A stretch of 64,000 bases of DNA from Streptomyces vinaceus (GCF_008704935.1 NZ_CP023692.1:6549501-6613500); one strand, 5' to 3'; shown: positions 49,720 to 58,960, counted from the stretch's first letter. A program made the numbers and translations. Notes: generated by a model from the sequence alone, not told the origin.

Positions 49720-50895
49720 ATGACCTCCCCTTCTTCCGTGTCCCGTCGTTCCGCTCTGCGGGCCTTCGCCGGTATCGGCGGGGCGCTCGCCCTCGGGGCC
49801 GGTGCCTGCGCCCCGGCCGATTCCGGCGATGCCGGAGCCGACGCCTCGACGGCGCCGAGCCCGGGCACGATCACGGCGGCCGGCCGCAGGTTGCCCGCCG
49901 AGTGGGAGAGCCACGCACGGACCTTCATGTCCTGGCCCGCGCTGGACCGGGTCTGGTACGAACAGCTGCCGGGGGTACGGGAGGACATCGCGCGGGTGGC
50001 CCGCGCGGTCGCCGCGTACGAGCCCGTCGTGATGCTCGCCCGCCCCGACCAGCAGGCGGCGGCGCAGAGGGCGTGCGGCTCGCAGGTCGAGGTGATCCCG
50101 GTCGCGGTGGACGACCTGTGGGCGCGCGACACGGTGCCCGTCTTCGTCGAGGAGCCGGGCAAGCTGCTCGGCATCGACGTCAACTTCAGCGGGTGGGGCA
50201 ACAAGCAGGAGCACCGCAACGACGCCCAGGTCGGCCGGGTCCTGCTCGCCCAGTACGGCATCGATCGCGTGCAGGCCCCGCTCGTCGCCGAGGGCGGCTC
50301 CTTCGAGACCGACGGCCAGGGCACCCTGCTGGTCACCGAGAGCTCGGTGGTCAACAAGAACCGCAACCCGGGCAAGAGCCGCGACCGGATCGAGGCCGAG
50401 CTCAAGAGCACCCTCGGCGTCAAGAAGGTGATCTGGCTCGCCGGGGTCCGCGGCCAGGACATCACGGACGCGCACGTGGACAGCCTCGTCCGGTTCACCG
50501 CCCCCGGCGTCGTCCTCCTGGACCAGGCGTTCCCCGGCACGCCGCCGGACGTCTGGTCGCGCGCGGCCGACCAGGCGAGGACGGTGTTCAAGGAGGCGAC
50601 CGACGCGCGCGGCAAGCGCCTGGAGGTGGTCGACCTGCCCCAGCCCGACCTCGACAGGATCACCGGCCGGGGGGACGCGTTCGTGTCCACGTACGCGAAC
50701 TTCTACGTGGCCAACGGCGCCGTCTTCATGCCGGAGTTCGGGGACGCCAAGGCGGACGACCGGGCGAAGGGGATCCTCCGGGAGCACTTCCCCCAGCGGG
50801 AGGTCGTGCCGGTGAAGATCGACACCATCGCCTCCGGCGGTGGCGGCATCCACTGCTCGACGCACGACCAGCCCGGCAAGCCGGCGGCCGAGTAG
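49720..50895 (+). CDS. Exported lipoprotein-like agmatine deiminase family protein
   Basis: Third exported deiminase, 391 residues. The N-terminus has RR (VSRRSALRAFAGIGGALALG, Arg 9-10) and a possible lipobox GAGAC with Cys 30, then a Ser/Ala/Asp-rich linker, so it may be a Tat-exported lipoprotein. Catalytic blocks: DDLWARDTVPVF, AEGGSFETDGQGTL, His in DITDAHVDSLVRF, Cys in GGGGIHCSTHDQP. GGAGG is only one base from the ATG; with the -10 box six bases ahead, leaderless translation is likely. Stands alone after copy 3 of the operator; divergent from TetR paralogue 2. Confidence 0.9.
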   Translation: MTSPSSVSRRSALRAFAGIGGALALGAGACAPADSGDAGADASTAPSPGTITAAGRRLPAEWESHARTFMSWPALDRVWYEQLPGVREDIARVARAVAAYEPVVMLARPDQQAAAQRACGSQVEVIPVAVDDLWARDTVPVFVEEPGKLLGIDVNFSGWGNKQEHRNDAQVGRVLLAQYGIDRVQAPLVAEGGSFETDGQGTLLVTESSVVNKNRNPGKSRDRIEAELKSTLGVKKVIWLAGVRGQDITDAHVDSLVRFTAPGVVLLDQAFPGTPPDVWSRAADQARTVFKEATDARGKRLEVVDLPQPDLDRITGRGDAFVSTYANFYVANGAVFMPEFGDAKADDRAKGILREHFPQREVVPVKIDTIASGGGGIHCSTHDQPGKPAAE

Positions 50896-51056
50896 CCGTT
50901 GCCCCGCGGGGCGCTCGGGGTGGTGCGGCGGCGGGTGTGCGCGCTTCCGCGCGCCGGGGTCCAGCCCCCTGACACGCCGGTGGGCGACCGACAGAATCGG
51001 TCGCCCACAGGCCGTTTTCGGCCTGAGCCGCACACCACCGAGGGGGAATCACGCAC

Positions 51057-51422
51057 GTGAAGTCCATCCGCACACGGCGGCTTCGGCGCTGGGGGCGCGC
51101 CGCGACCGTCGGCGCGGCCGGCGCCGTACTGGCGCTGACCGCAGCCACCCCGGCCGGGGCGGCCAATCCGCCCAAGACCAACAGCCTCACGCCCGCCTAC
51201 GACAGCCCGTTCGCGCCGCAAGCCCTCATCGGCGGCATCTTCGGCGGGGTCACCGTCACCATGCGCTGCTGGCGTGACGGGGCGTGGGCCAACGGCACCA
51301 ACCGCTGGTTCCTGGTCGAGGGCCCCGGATACAACCCGTACACCGGCCGCCTGAACTTCGTCCGCGGCTTCGTGTCGGCCAACAAGATCACCAACCAGGT
51401 GCGGGTCGACCGCTGCGGCTGA
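51057..51422 (+). CDS. Small secreted protein of unknown function
   Basis: Secreted protein of 121 residues. A positively charged N-terminus (SIRTRRLRRWGRAATVGAAG) and hydrophobic run end at a likely signal-peptidase site after TPAGA (about residue 34). The mature part of about 87 residues has two Cys (in TMRCWRDG and at the C-terminal DRCG) that could form one disulfide, and aromatic-rich NRWFLVEGPGYNPYTGRLNF. It resembles small SH3-like secreted actinobacterial proteins, but I cannot assign a family. GTG start with GGGGGA upstream. Confidence 0.75.
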   Translation: MKSIRTRRLRRWGRAATVGAAGAVLALTAATPAGAANPPKTNSLTPAYDSPFAPQALIGGIFGGVTVTMRCWRDGAWANGTNRWFLVEGPGYNPYTGRLNFVRGFVSANKITNQVRVDRCG

Positions 51423-51527
51423 CCCGTCGCGCACCCCTGCTCCGGCCCGCCGTGCCTCGGTAGGCTGGAGCGGAGGGGCGATCCGGGAGCCGCAGGGGAG
51501 TTACGGGCGATACGGGAGGTACCGGAA

Positions 51528-52448
51528 ATGGCCGCGAGCCGAGGCAGCGCATCCGCGCCGACCACCCCGCCGGGCCCCGACCCCGGGCTCTACGGCCCCG
51601 CCTCCGTCACCTGGCAGTGCCACGGTGACCCCATCATGTGGATCGCCGGGGTCCGCGCCCTGTACCTCCAGGCCCTGCACCCCCGCGCCGTCCGCGGCGT
51701 CGTCGAGAACAGCGACTTCCGCTCCGACGCCTGGGGCAGGCTCCTGCGTACCGCCGACTTCGTCGGCACCGTCACGTACGGCACCACCGAGGCCGCCGAA
51801 CGCGCCGGCGCCCGCGTCCGCCGGATCCACCGGAACCTGTCCGCGACCGACCCCGCCACCGGCGAGCGGTTCCCCGTGGACGACCCCGGACTGCTGCTCT
51901 GGGTGCACTGCGCGCAGATCGACAGCTTCCTGCACGTCCTGCGCCGCTCCGGGGTCCCCCTCACCGCCGCCCAGGCCGACCGCTACGTGGACGAGAACCG
52001 GGTGGGCGCCCGCCTCGTCGGCCTCGACCCGGCACGGGTCCCGGCCGACACGGCAGCCCTCGCCGCGTACTTCGAGGAGGTCCGCCCCGAGCTCGCGGCC
52101 GGACCCGACGCCCGCGCCGTGATCGCCTTCCTGCGGAGCCCGCCCACCCCTGCCCTCCTCGTCCCTGGCCGAAACCTGCTGTGGCGCCCGGTCGCGGAAC
52201 TGGCCTACGGTTCCCTCCCCGGCTACGCGCACCGGCTCTACGGGAGGCCGGCGCCACCGGCCTCCGTCATCACCCGTCGCCTGCGCCTCACCGGTACCCT
52301 GCTGCGCAGCATTCCCGCAGGTCTGCGGTGGCAGCTGCCTCCAGGTCACATCTTGAAAGCGATGCGCCGCATGGGCCCCGGGAGCCGCCCCTCGGCGTAC
52401 ACACTGCGTACATCAGCGGCCATACTGGACCGGCCGGGGAGGGCGTAG
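51528..52448 (+). CDS. Oxygenase MpaB family protein (DUF2236)
   Basis: Heme-dependent oxygenase-like protein, 306 residues, of the DUF2236/MpaB/latex-clearing-protein family. Family features: the start LYGPASVTWQCHGDPIMWIA, ALYLQALHPRAVRGVVENSD, the His-containing LLWVHCAQIDSFLHVLRRSG. In relatives, a conserved His binds heme. GGAGGT lies eight or nine bases before the ATG. The Ser/Thr kinase starts 34 bases later and an FAD oxidoreductase overlaps that, so all three may share a transcript. Confidence 0.88.
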   Translation: MAASRGSASAPTTPPGPDPGLYGPASVTWQCHGDPIMWIAGVRALYLQALHPRAVRGVVENSDFRSDAWGRLLRTADFVGTVTYGTTEAAERAGARVRRIHRNLSATDPATGERFPVDDPGLLLWVHCAQIDSFLHVLRRSGVPLTAAQADRYVDENRVGARLVGLDPARVPADTAALAAYFEEVRPELAAGPDARAVIAFLRSPPTPALLVPGRNLLWRPVAELAYGSLPGYAHRLYGRPAPPASVITRRLRLTGTLLRSIPAGLRWQLPPGHILKAMRRMGPGSRPSAYTLRTSAAILDRPGRA

Positions 52449-52481
52449 GACGGAGCACGACAACGGGGGCGGCTTTAAGAC

Positions 52482-54557
52482 ATGGCGGAGTCCAGACTGA
52501 TCCAGGGCCGTTACCGGTCACTCGATCTGATCGGGCGCGGCGGCATGGGCGAGGTGTGGCGCGCCCGGGACGAGTCGCTCGGCCGACAGGTCGCCGTGAA
52601 ATGCCTCAAACCGCTCGGACCCGAGCAGGACAACCACTTCACCCAGGTCCTGCGCGAACGCTTCCGCCGCGAGGCGCGCGTCGCCGCGTCCCTCCAGCAC
52701 CGCGGGGTCACCGTCGTCCACGACTTCGGCGACGACAGCGCCGCGGGCGGCCCCCTCTACCTCGTCATGGAACTCCTCGACGGCCGCAACCTCAGCCAGC
52801 TCCTCGACGACAACGAGACGCGCCCGCTCCCCGTGGACGTGGTCGTCGACACCGCCGAGCAACTGGCCGCCGCCCTGGGCTACACCCACGACCAGGGCGT
52901 CGTGCACCGCGACCTGAAACCGGCCAACATCATGCGGCTCACCGACGGCACGGTGAAGATCTGCGACTTCGGCATCGCCCGCCTCGCCCACGACATCGGC
53001 TTCACCGCCAAGCTCACCGGCGGCGCCATGGCCATGGGCACCCCGCACTACATGTCGCCCGAGCAGATCGCGGGTGGCGAGGTCGACCACCGCAGCGACC
53101 TCTACTCCCTCGGCTGCGTCCTGTACGAGATCGCCACCGGCGCCCCGCCCTTCGACCTCGGCGACTCCTGGTCGGTGCTGGTCGGCCACCGCGACAACGC
53201 ACCCGTACCGCTGCGCGAGCACCGGCCCGAACTGCCCGAGTACTTCGAGCAGGTGGTCCTGGACCTGCTGGCCAAGCGTCCCGAGGACCGCCCGGGCGAT
53301 GCCCGCCACCTGCACCGGCGGCTCGTCGAGGGCCGCGTCGGCCCGGGCGGCCTGCCCGGCGCCCAGGCGCCGCTGCCGGCCTGGGCCCGAGGGATGACCG
53401 CGGGCCGCAAGGCGGGCACGCAGGCACGCCCCGCGAGCGGTGCCTGGGCCGTGCTCACCGGCTCCTGGACCGCCGGGCGCCCCAGCGGCGAGCACCGGAT
53501 CCTGCGCCCCGCGGCCGCCGAGGACCCGCGGCTCACCGCCCCGTACGGGATCCCGAGCCCGGCCTCGTTCGCGCCCGGCCCCGCCGAGGCGCCCGGGCCG
53601 GACGAGCTCGCCGCCGGTCACGCCCGGGCGTTCGCCCTCAGTCGTGCGGGCCGGCCCGAAGAGGCGCTGGCCGGGTACGAAGCCGTCGCCGAGGGGCGCG
53701 CCCGGGTCCTCGGCGCCGACCACCCCGACACCCTCGCGGCCCGCGAGGAGGCGGCGTACGAACTGGGCCGGCTCGGACGCCACCGCGAGGCGCACGACGT
53801 CTACCGCGCCGTGCTCGCCGCGCGGGAGCGGGCCACGGGGCCGCTGCACCCCGACACGCTGCGCTGCCGGCACAGCCTGGCCTGCGCGCTCGGCGCGCTG
53901 GGCCGGTTCGCCGACGCCCACCGCACCGCCGCCGAGGTCGCCGCCGACCGGGCGGCGGTGCTGGGCGCCGAGCACCCGGACACGCTGCTGACCCGGTACG
54001 AGGCCGCGTACGCGCTGGGCCGCCAGGGCCGCTGGCAGGAGGCCCTCGACGGGTTCCGCCACGTCGCCGCCGTACGGGAACGGGTGCTGGGCCGGGACCA
54101 TCCGGACACCCTCGCCGCCCGCTACGAGGTCGGCATCGCGCTCGGCCGGACCGGCCACGCGGCCCAGGCCCTGGACCTGTTCCGGGGCCTGGTCCGCGAC
54201 CGCACCCGCGCGTACGGGGCCGCGGACCCCGAGACGCTGCGCGCCCGGCACGTCCTGGGCGTCAACCTGGGCCGGCTGGAGCGCTGGGAGGAGGCGGTGG
54301 CCGAAGCCCGGCAGGTGGCCGCCGCCCGGGCCAAGGCGCTCGGCGCCGAACATCCCGACACCCTGGTCAGCCGCCGCGAACTCGCCGTCGGACTGGGCCG
54401 GCTCGGCCGCTGGGACGAGGCCCTGCCCGTGTACCGGGAACTCTCCGGCATCCGCGAGCGCTCCCTCGGCGACGACCACCCGGACACGGTCGCGGCCCAC
54501 GCCGACGAGGCACACTGTCTGGAGCGGCTGGGTCAGGTGTGTTACCAAGAGCCATGA
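52482..54557 (+). CDS. Serine/threonine protein kinase with C-terminal TPR repeats
   Basis: Soluble Hanks-type kinase, 691 residues. Kinase domain residues 10-275: P-loop IGRGGMGEVWRARD, VAVKCLK (ATP Lys), HRDLKPANIM (catalytic loop), CDFGIAR, and MSPEQIAGGE. A low-complexity linker (about 285-365) leads to at least seven tandem repeats of about 42 residues, each with HPDTL or a variant after a paired helix; these are kinesin-light-chain-like TPRs (about 370-690). There is no membrane helix or PASTA domain, so signals would arrive through TPR partners. The stop overlaps the ATG of the FAD oxidoreductase (ATGA), so that protein is a natural candidate partner or substrate. Confidence 0.93.
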   Translation: MAESRLIQGRYRSLDLIGRGGMGEVWRARDESLGRQVAVKCLKPLGPEQDNHFTQVLRERFRREARVAASLQHRGVTVVHDFGDDSAAGGPLYLVMELLDGRNLSQLLDDNETRPLPVDVVVDTAEQLAAALGYTHDQGVVHRDLKPANIMRLTDGTVKICDFGIARLAHDIGFTAKLTGGAMAMGTPHYMSPEQIAGGEVDHRSDLYSLGCVLYEIATGAPPFDLGDSWSVLVGHRDNAPVPLREHRPELPEYFEQVVLDLLAKRPEDRPGDARHLHRRLVEGRVGPGGLPGAQAPLPAWARGMTAGRKAGTQARPASGAWAVLTGSWTAGRPSGEHRILRPAAAEDPRLTAPYGIPSPASFAPGPAEAPGPDELAAGHARAFALSRAGRPEEALAGYEAVAEGRARVLGADHPDTLAAREEAAYELGRLGRHREAHDVYRAVLAARERATGPLHPDTLRCRHSLACALGALGRFADAHRTAAEVAADRAAVLGAEHPDTLLTRYEAAYALGRQGRWQEALDGFRHVAAVRERVLGRDHPDTLAARYEVGIALGRTGHAAQALDLFRGLVRDRTRAYGAADPETLRARHVLGVNLGRLERWEEAVAEARQVAAARAKALGAEHPDTLVSRRELAVGLGRLGRWDEALPVYRELSGIRERSLGDDHPDTVAAHADEAHCLERLGQVCYQEP

Positions 54558-56122
54558 CGAGCTTCGGGCACGATGTATACGACGACGTGATCGTGGGCGG
54601 CGGGCACAACGGACTGGTCGCCGCCGCGTACCTGGCCCGGGCGGGCCGTTCGGTGCTGGTCCTGGAGCGGCTCGGGAACACCGGCGGCGCCGCGATCTCC
54701 ACCCGCCCCTTCGTCGGCGTCGACGCCCGGCTCTCGCGCTACTCGTACCTCGTCTCCCTGCTCCCGGCGAAGATCGTGCGGGACCTGGGGCTGGAGTTCG
54801 CGGTCCGCAAGCGCACGGTGTCCTCGTACACGCCCTTCGAGCGCGACGGGCGGGCCGGCGGACTCCTCGTCGGCGGCGGGGAGTCCCGCACCCGGGAGTC
54901 GTTCGCGCGGCTGACCGGCTCGGAGCGGGAGTACGAGAGCTGGCGCGCCTTCTACGGCCGGACCGGACGGCTCGCCGAGAAGGTGTTCCCGACGCTGACC
55001 GAACCGCTGCCCACGCGCGAGGAGCTGCGGGCCCGGATCGACGACGAGGCGGCCTGGCGGATGCTGTTCGAGGAGCCGCTCGGGCGCGCCGTCGAGGAGC
55101 ACTTCGCCGACGACCTGGTGCGGGGCGTGGTGCTCACCGACGCCCTGATCGGCACGTTCGCGGACGCGCACGACGCCTCGCTCGTACAGAACCGCTGCTT
55201 CCTCTACCACGTGATCGGCGGCGGTACGGGGGACTGGGACGTTCCGGTCGGCGGGATGGGCGCGCTCACCGACGCGCTGGCGGCCGCGGCCCGGGCCGCC
55301 GGGGCCGAGATCGCGACCGGGCACGAGGTGGTCCGGATCGAGACGGACGGCCGGACGCCGGCCGAGGTGACCTTCCGTACGGCGACGGGCGAAGGGCGGG
55401 TCGTCGCGCGGACGGTGCTGGTCAACGCCTCGCCGCGGGCCCTGGGCGAACTGCTGGGGCAGGCCCCGGCGGCGGCGCCCGAGGGGGCGCAGCTCAAGGT
55501 CAACATGCTGCTGCGGCGGCTGCCGAGGCTGCGGGACACCTCGGTCGATCCCCGCGAGGCCTTCGGCGGCACCTTCCACATCGCCGAGGGGTACGAGCAG
55601 CTCGCCCGGGCCCACGCCGAGGCGGCCACCGGGGAACTGCCCTCGGTGCCGCCCTCGGAGATCTACTGCCATTCGCTGACCGACCCGACCATCCTCGGGC
55701 CGGAGCTGGTGGAGCAGGGGTACCAGACGCTGACCCTCTTCGGCCTGCACACCCCGGCCCGGCTGTTCGAGAAGGACAACCAGCAGACGCGCGAGGTGCT
55801 GCTGACCGGCACCCTCGCGCAGCTGGACGCCCACCTGGCCGAACCGATCACCGACTGCCTGGCCTTCGACGCGGACGGGCGCCCGTGCATCGAGGCGAAG
55901 ACCCCGCTGGACCTGGAGCGCGAACTGCGGCTGCCCGGCGGGCACATCTTCCACCGGGACCTGTCGTGGCCGTACGAGGAGGACCGTGGTGCGGCGGCGG
56001 GCCGCTGGGGCGTGGGGACCCCGTACGCCAACGTCCTGCTGTGCGGCGCGGGCGCCGTGCGCGGAGGAGGCGTCAGCGGGGTCCCCGGCCACAACGCGGC
56101 GATGGCCGTCCTGGGGCACTGA
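54554..56122 (+). CDS. FAD-dependent oxidoreductase, phytoene desaturase/PYROXD2-like
   Basis: NAD(P)/FAD-dependent amine- or carotenoid-desaturase-type flavoprotein, 522 residues. N-terminal dinucleotide motif DVIVGGGHNGLVAAAYLARA, then VLVLERLGNTGGAAI; central PVGGMGALTDALAAAARAAG; and the C-terminal VLLCGAGAVRGGGVSGVPGH region that closes the FAD site. The start ATG overlaps the kinase stop by four bases. The absence of crtB- or crtE-like genes argues against carotenoid synthesis; the PYROXD2-like group is of unknown substrate. Confidence 0.92.
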   Translation: MTSFGHDVYDDVIVGGGHNGLVAAAYLARAGRSVLVLERLGNTGGAAISTRPFVGVDARLSRYSYLVSLLPAKIVRDLGLEFAVRKRTVSSYTPFERDGRAGGLLVGGGESRTRESFARLTGSEREYESWRAFYGRTGRLAEKVFPTLTEPLPTREELRARIDDEAAWRMLFEEPLGRAVEEHFADDLVRGVVLTDALIGTFADAHDASLVQNRCFLYHVIGGGTGDWDVPVGGMGALTDALAAAARAAGAEIATGHEVVRIETDGRTPAEVTFRTATGEGRVVARTVLVNASPRALGELLGQAPAAAPEGAQLKVNMLLRRLPRLRDTSVDPREAFGGTFHIAEGYEQLARAHAEAATGELPSVPPSEIYCHSLTDPTILGPELVEQGYQTLTLFGLHTPARLFEKDNQQTREVLLTGTLAQLDAHLAEPITDCLAFDADGRPCIEAKTPLDLERELRLPGGHIFHRDLSWPYEEDRGAAAGRWGVGTPYANVLLCGAGAVRGGGVSGVPGHNAAMAVLGH

Positions 56123-56128
56123 CCGCCG

Positions 56129-56590
56129 TTACGCGGCGGCTCCGGCGGGCTCGATGACGACGATCGGGATCTCGCGGTCCGTCTTCTTCTGGTACTCGTC
56201 GTAGTCGGCCCAGTGCTTCACCATCACGGGCCAGTACGCGGCGCGCTCCTCGGGCGTCGCCGTACGGGCCGTCCCCTGGAGCACCTTCGGGCCGACCTGG
56301 ATGCGGACCTCGGGGTGGGCCGTCAGGTTCTTGTACCAGAGCGGGTGTTCGGGGTCGCCGCCCTTGGAGGCGACGATGAGGTAGCGGCCGTCGGCCTCGC
56401 CGTAGATGAGCGGGGTGCGCACGGCGTTGCCGGAGACCCGGCCCACGGTGGTGAGCAGCAGGGTCTGGGTGCCGTTCCAGTGGTGGCCCTCGGCCCCGTT
56501 CGACGCGACGTACTGCTTGACGTGGTCGAGCTGCCAGGTGCCCTGCTTGGGGTCCTTGGGGTGGTCCCAGTCGATCGCGGTGTTCGCCAT
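56129..56590 (-). CDS. Nitroreductase-family deazaflavin (F420)-dependent oxidoreductase
   Basis: Ddn-type F420-binding protein, 153 residues, split-barrel fold. Typical blocks: LLLTTVGRVSGNAVRTPLIY, GRYLIVASKGGDPEHPLWYK and the C-terminal helix region DYDEYQKKTDREIPIVVIEP. Such proteins reduce nitroimidazoles or quinones with F420H2 in actinobacteria. Starts with ATG at 56590. Convergent with the FAD oxidoreductase (6-base gap); divergent from the VOC gene. Confidence 0.92.
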   Translation of the reverse strand: MANTAIDWDHPKDPKQGTWQLDHVKQYVASNGAEGHHWNGTQTLLLTTVGRVSGNAVRTPLIYGEADGRYLIVASKGGDPEHPLWYKNLTAHPEVRIQVGPKVLQGTARTATPEERAAYWPVMVKHWADYDEYQKKTDREIPIVVIEPAGAAA

Positions 56591-56694
56591 GGCCTGTACC
56601 TGCCTTTGCTTGCCGAGCTGTTGGGGGTTGAACAGTCAACGAAACTCAACGACCACCAACACCGCCGGGCACGGCTTTATGCCAGGATCGGCTC

Positions 56695-57081
56695 GTGATC
56701 GCCGAACTTCAGTGTGTCGTGCTGGACTGCCCCGAGCCGCTGCGGCTTGCCGAGTTCTACCGGGACGTGCTGGGCGGGACCGTCAACCGGCCGGACCCGC
56801 GCTGGACGCTCGACGAGCACTGGGCGACGCTGCACGTCCCGTCGGGCCAGGTGCTCGCCTTCCAGCGGGTGGAGGACCACCGCCCGCCGCGCTGGCCGGA
56901 CCCCGCCCACCCCCAGCAGTTCCACCTGGACTTCGCGGTGGCCGACCTGGACCGGGCGCAGGAGCAGGTGCTGGCCCGCGGCGCCGCCCTCCTGGACGCC
57001 CGCACCGGCGCCGTGCCCGACGACTGGCGCGTCTACGCGGACCCGGCGGGCCACCCCTTCTGCCTGATCCGCCAGGGCTGA
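56695..57081 (+). CDS. VOC family protein (glyoxalase/bleomycin-resistance fold)
   Basis: Small metal-binding fold protein, 128 residues, with two beta-alpha-beta-beta-beta modules: ELQCVVLDCPEPLRLAEFYR and FHLDFAVADLDRAQEQVLAR. The ending DDWRVYADPAGHPFCLIRQ has the typical DPxGHPFCL strand. Could be a dioxygenase, a glyoxalase or a drug-binding protein; the sequence does not tell. The GTG follows a -10-like CAGGAT by six bases, indicating a leaderless mRNA. Confidence 0.88.
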   Translation: MIAELQCVVLDCPEPLRLAEFYRDVLGGTVNRPDPRWTLDEHWATLHVPSGQVLAFQRVEDHRPPRWPDPAHPQQFHLDFAVADLDRAQEQVLARGAALLDARTGAVPDDWRVYADPAGHPFCLIRQG

Positions 57082-57130
57082 GGAGCAGCGGCAGGCCCCG
57101 CCCGGCGCCGCGCCCCGTGCCCCCGCCGTC

Positions 57131-58960
57131 TCAGTCCGTGGAGCGGGTCCAGCCGACGGCGTCGATGCGGGAGGCGTCGGCGGGCCGGTCCTCCGTGAAG
57201 AGGAGGCGGCCGGGCTCGGAAACGCGCAGGACGTCGACGTACACCCCGCGGCCCACGTAACGGCCGGTCGCGGCGTATCGGACGCGGAGGTGGACCGGGC
57301 GGCCCGCCCAGGCGGTGAGGGGGGCCTCCAGGCGGTGCCAGATCCGGCCGGACCAGCCGCCGGCGCTCGCCCGCGGCCACTGTTCGGGGGCTCCGCCCGT
57401 CGAGCGCAGCGTACTGAACGGCAGCGGCTCCCAGGCCGACCCGTCGGCCGAGGCCTCCAGGTGGAAGGCGCCCTCGCCGGGGACGGTGTCCCACCACACC
57501 GCGCAGCGCAGCCGGGCCGCGGCCGTCGCCGGGGTCAGCGGGGGCAGGGTGAGGGTGCCGGAGCCCCCGGTCTCCATGCCGGAGAACCAGGCCGGGCCGC
57601 CGTGCTTCGTACGGACCGGGACGGCCCGGGCGAAGCGGTTGCCGACGGCGACGCGGGGCGCGCTGCCGGCCCGCCAGGTGCGCACGGGGTGGACGGAGTT
57701 GCCGAGCAGGACGAGGAAGGAGTCGGTGGAGGGGTCCAGGACCAGGGAGGTGCCGGTGAAGCCGGTGTGGCCGGCGGAGTGCGGGGTGGCCATGGCGCCC
57801 ATGTACCAGTGCTGGTAGAGCTCGAAGCCGAGGCCGTGGTCGTCGCCGGGGAAGGCGGTGTTGAAGTCGGTGAAGAGCAGTTCGACGGAGGCGGGGCGCA
57901 GGATGCGCTTGCCGGCGTAGACCCCGCCGTCGAGGAGGGTGCGGGCGAGGACGGCCAGGTCGAACGCGGTGCCGAAGATGCCGGCGTGGCCGGCGACGCC
58001 GCCGAGGGCGTACGCGTTCTCGTCGTGGACCTCGCCCCAGACCAGTCCGCGGTCCAGTCCGGACCAGGGGGGCCGCTGGATCTCGGTGGCGGCGGTGACG
58101 CGGCGCCAGGAGAGCGGTGGGTTGTAGCGCGTGCGGTGCATCCCGAGGGGAGCGGTGATCTCGTCGTGGAGCAGGAGGTCCAAAGTGTGACCGGTGATCC
58201 GTTCCAGGAGCAGCTGGAGCGCGATGAGGTTGAGGTCCGAGTACCGGTACACCGTCCCGGGGGTGTCCTGCGGGCGCACCCCGCACAGCAGCCTCAACTG
58301 TCCCGCACGGGTGGGCTGCTGGTAGAAGGGGGCCCAGGAACGCAGCCCCGAGGTGTGCGTCAGCAGCTGGCGCACCGTGATCAGCTCCTTGCCGCCGCCG
58401 GTGAACTCGGGCAGGTACCGGTCCACCGGGGCCTCCAGCTCCAGCCGCCCCCGCTCCATCTGCTGCACGGCGAGCAGCGACGTGAACAGCTTGGTCAGCG
58501 AAGCCAGGTCGAAGACGGTGTCCTCGGCCATCGGGATGCGCTGCGCCGCCGGGAACTCCCGCACCCGGTCGGTACGGCCGTCGTAGTCCGCGTACCGCAC
58601 CGCCTCGCCCATCGCGCGGTGCAGGGCGATCGTGCGGCCCCGGCCGGCGAGCAGCACGGCGCCCGCGTAATAGGGGTGCTCGGGGGAGGGGCCGAGGAAG
58701 CGCCGGGCCTCGTCGGCCGCCGCCTCCAGGTGCTTCTCCACCAGTCCCGCCTGCCGCGCGGACCCGTACCGCAGGCGCAGCCCCTGCAGCGCCCGGCGCT
58801 CGGCCGGATTGCCCGCGGCCCCCGCGGCCCCGGGCAGCGCGGCGTGCAGGAGCAGCACCCCGCCCAGCGCCAGCAGCCGCCCCCCGAGCCGCCGCCGGCT
58901 CAGCCCCGCCCGGGCAGGGGCTTTGCGGTCTGCTCCCCGGTCCCCCGTGTGCTCCTCCAC
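57131..58960 (-). CDS. Secreted serine hydrolase (class C beta-lactamase family) with C-terminal beta domain
   Basis: Exported penicillin-binding-like hydrolase, 609 residues. The N-terminus has SRRRLGGRLLALGGVLLLHA, probably a Tat or Sec signal. Catalytic Ser and Lys sit in SLTK (DLASLTKLFTSLLAVQQM), Tyr in YRYSDLNLIALQL, and the third motif is HTGFTG (SAGHTGFTGTSLVL). The C-terminal 170 residues (from about 435) form a jelly-roll-like region that may bind sugars. I chose the GTG at 58960, six bases after AGGAGG. Function may be cell-wall related peptidase or an esterase. No beta-lactam resistance is implied. Confidence 0.88.
   Translation of the reverse strand: MEEHTGDRGADRKAPARAGLSRRRLGGRLLALGGVLLLHAALPGAAGAAGNPAERRALQGLRLRYGSARQAGLVEKHLEAAADEARRFLGPSPEHPYYAGAVLLAGRGRTIALHRAMGEAVRYADYDGRTDRVREFPAAQRIPMAEDTVFDLASLTKLFTSLLAVQQMERGRLELEAPVDRYLPEFTGGGKELITVRQLLTHTSGLRSWAPFYQQPTRAGQLRLLCGVRPQDTPGTVYRYSDLNLIALQLLLERITGHTLDLLLHDEITAPLGMHRTRYNPPLSWRRVTAATEIQRPPWSGLDRGLVWGEVHDENAYALGGVAGHAGIFGTAFDLAVLARTLLDGGVYAGKRILRPASVELLFTDFNTAFPGDDHGLGFELYQHWYMGAMATPHSAGHTGFTGTSLVLDPSTDSFLVLLGNSVHPVRTWRAGSAPRVAVGNRFARAVPVRTKHGGPAWFSGMETGGSGTLTLPPLTPATAAARLRCAVWWDTVPGEGAFHLEASADGSAWEPLPFSTLRSTGGAPEQWPRASAGGWSGRIWHRLEAPLTAWAGRPVHLRVRYAATGRYVGRGVYVDVLRVSEPGRLLFTEDRPADASRIDAVGWTRSTD

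Noticed and set aside
51638..54553. Open frame extending far upstream of the FAD oxidoreductase start
   Set aside because: It is the +2 shadow of the MpaB and kinase genes, Pro/Arg-rich without motifs; the flavoprotein fold starts at 54554 with an ATGA overlap.
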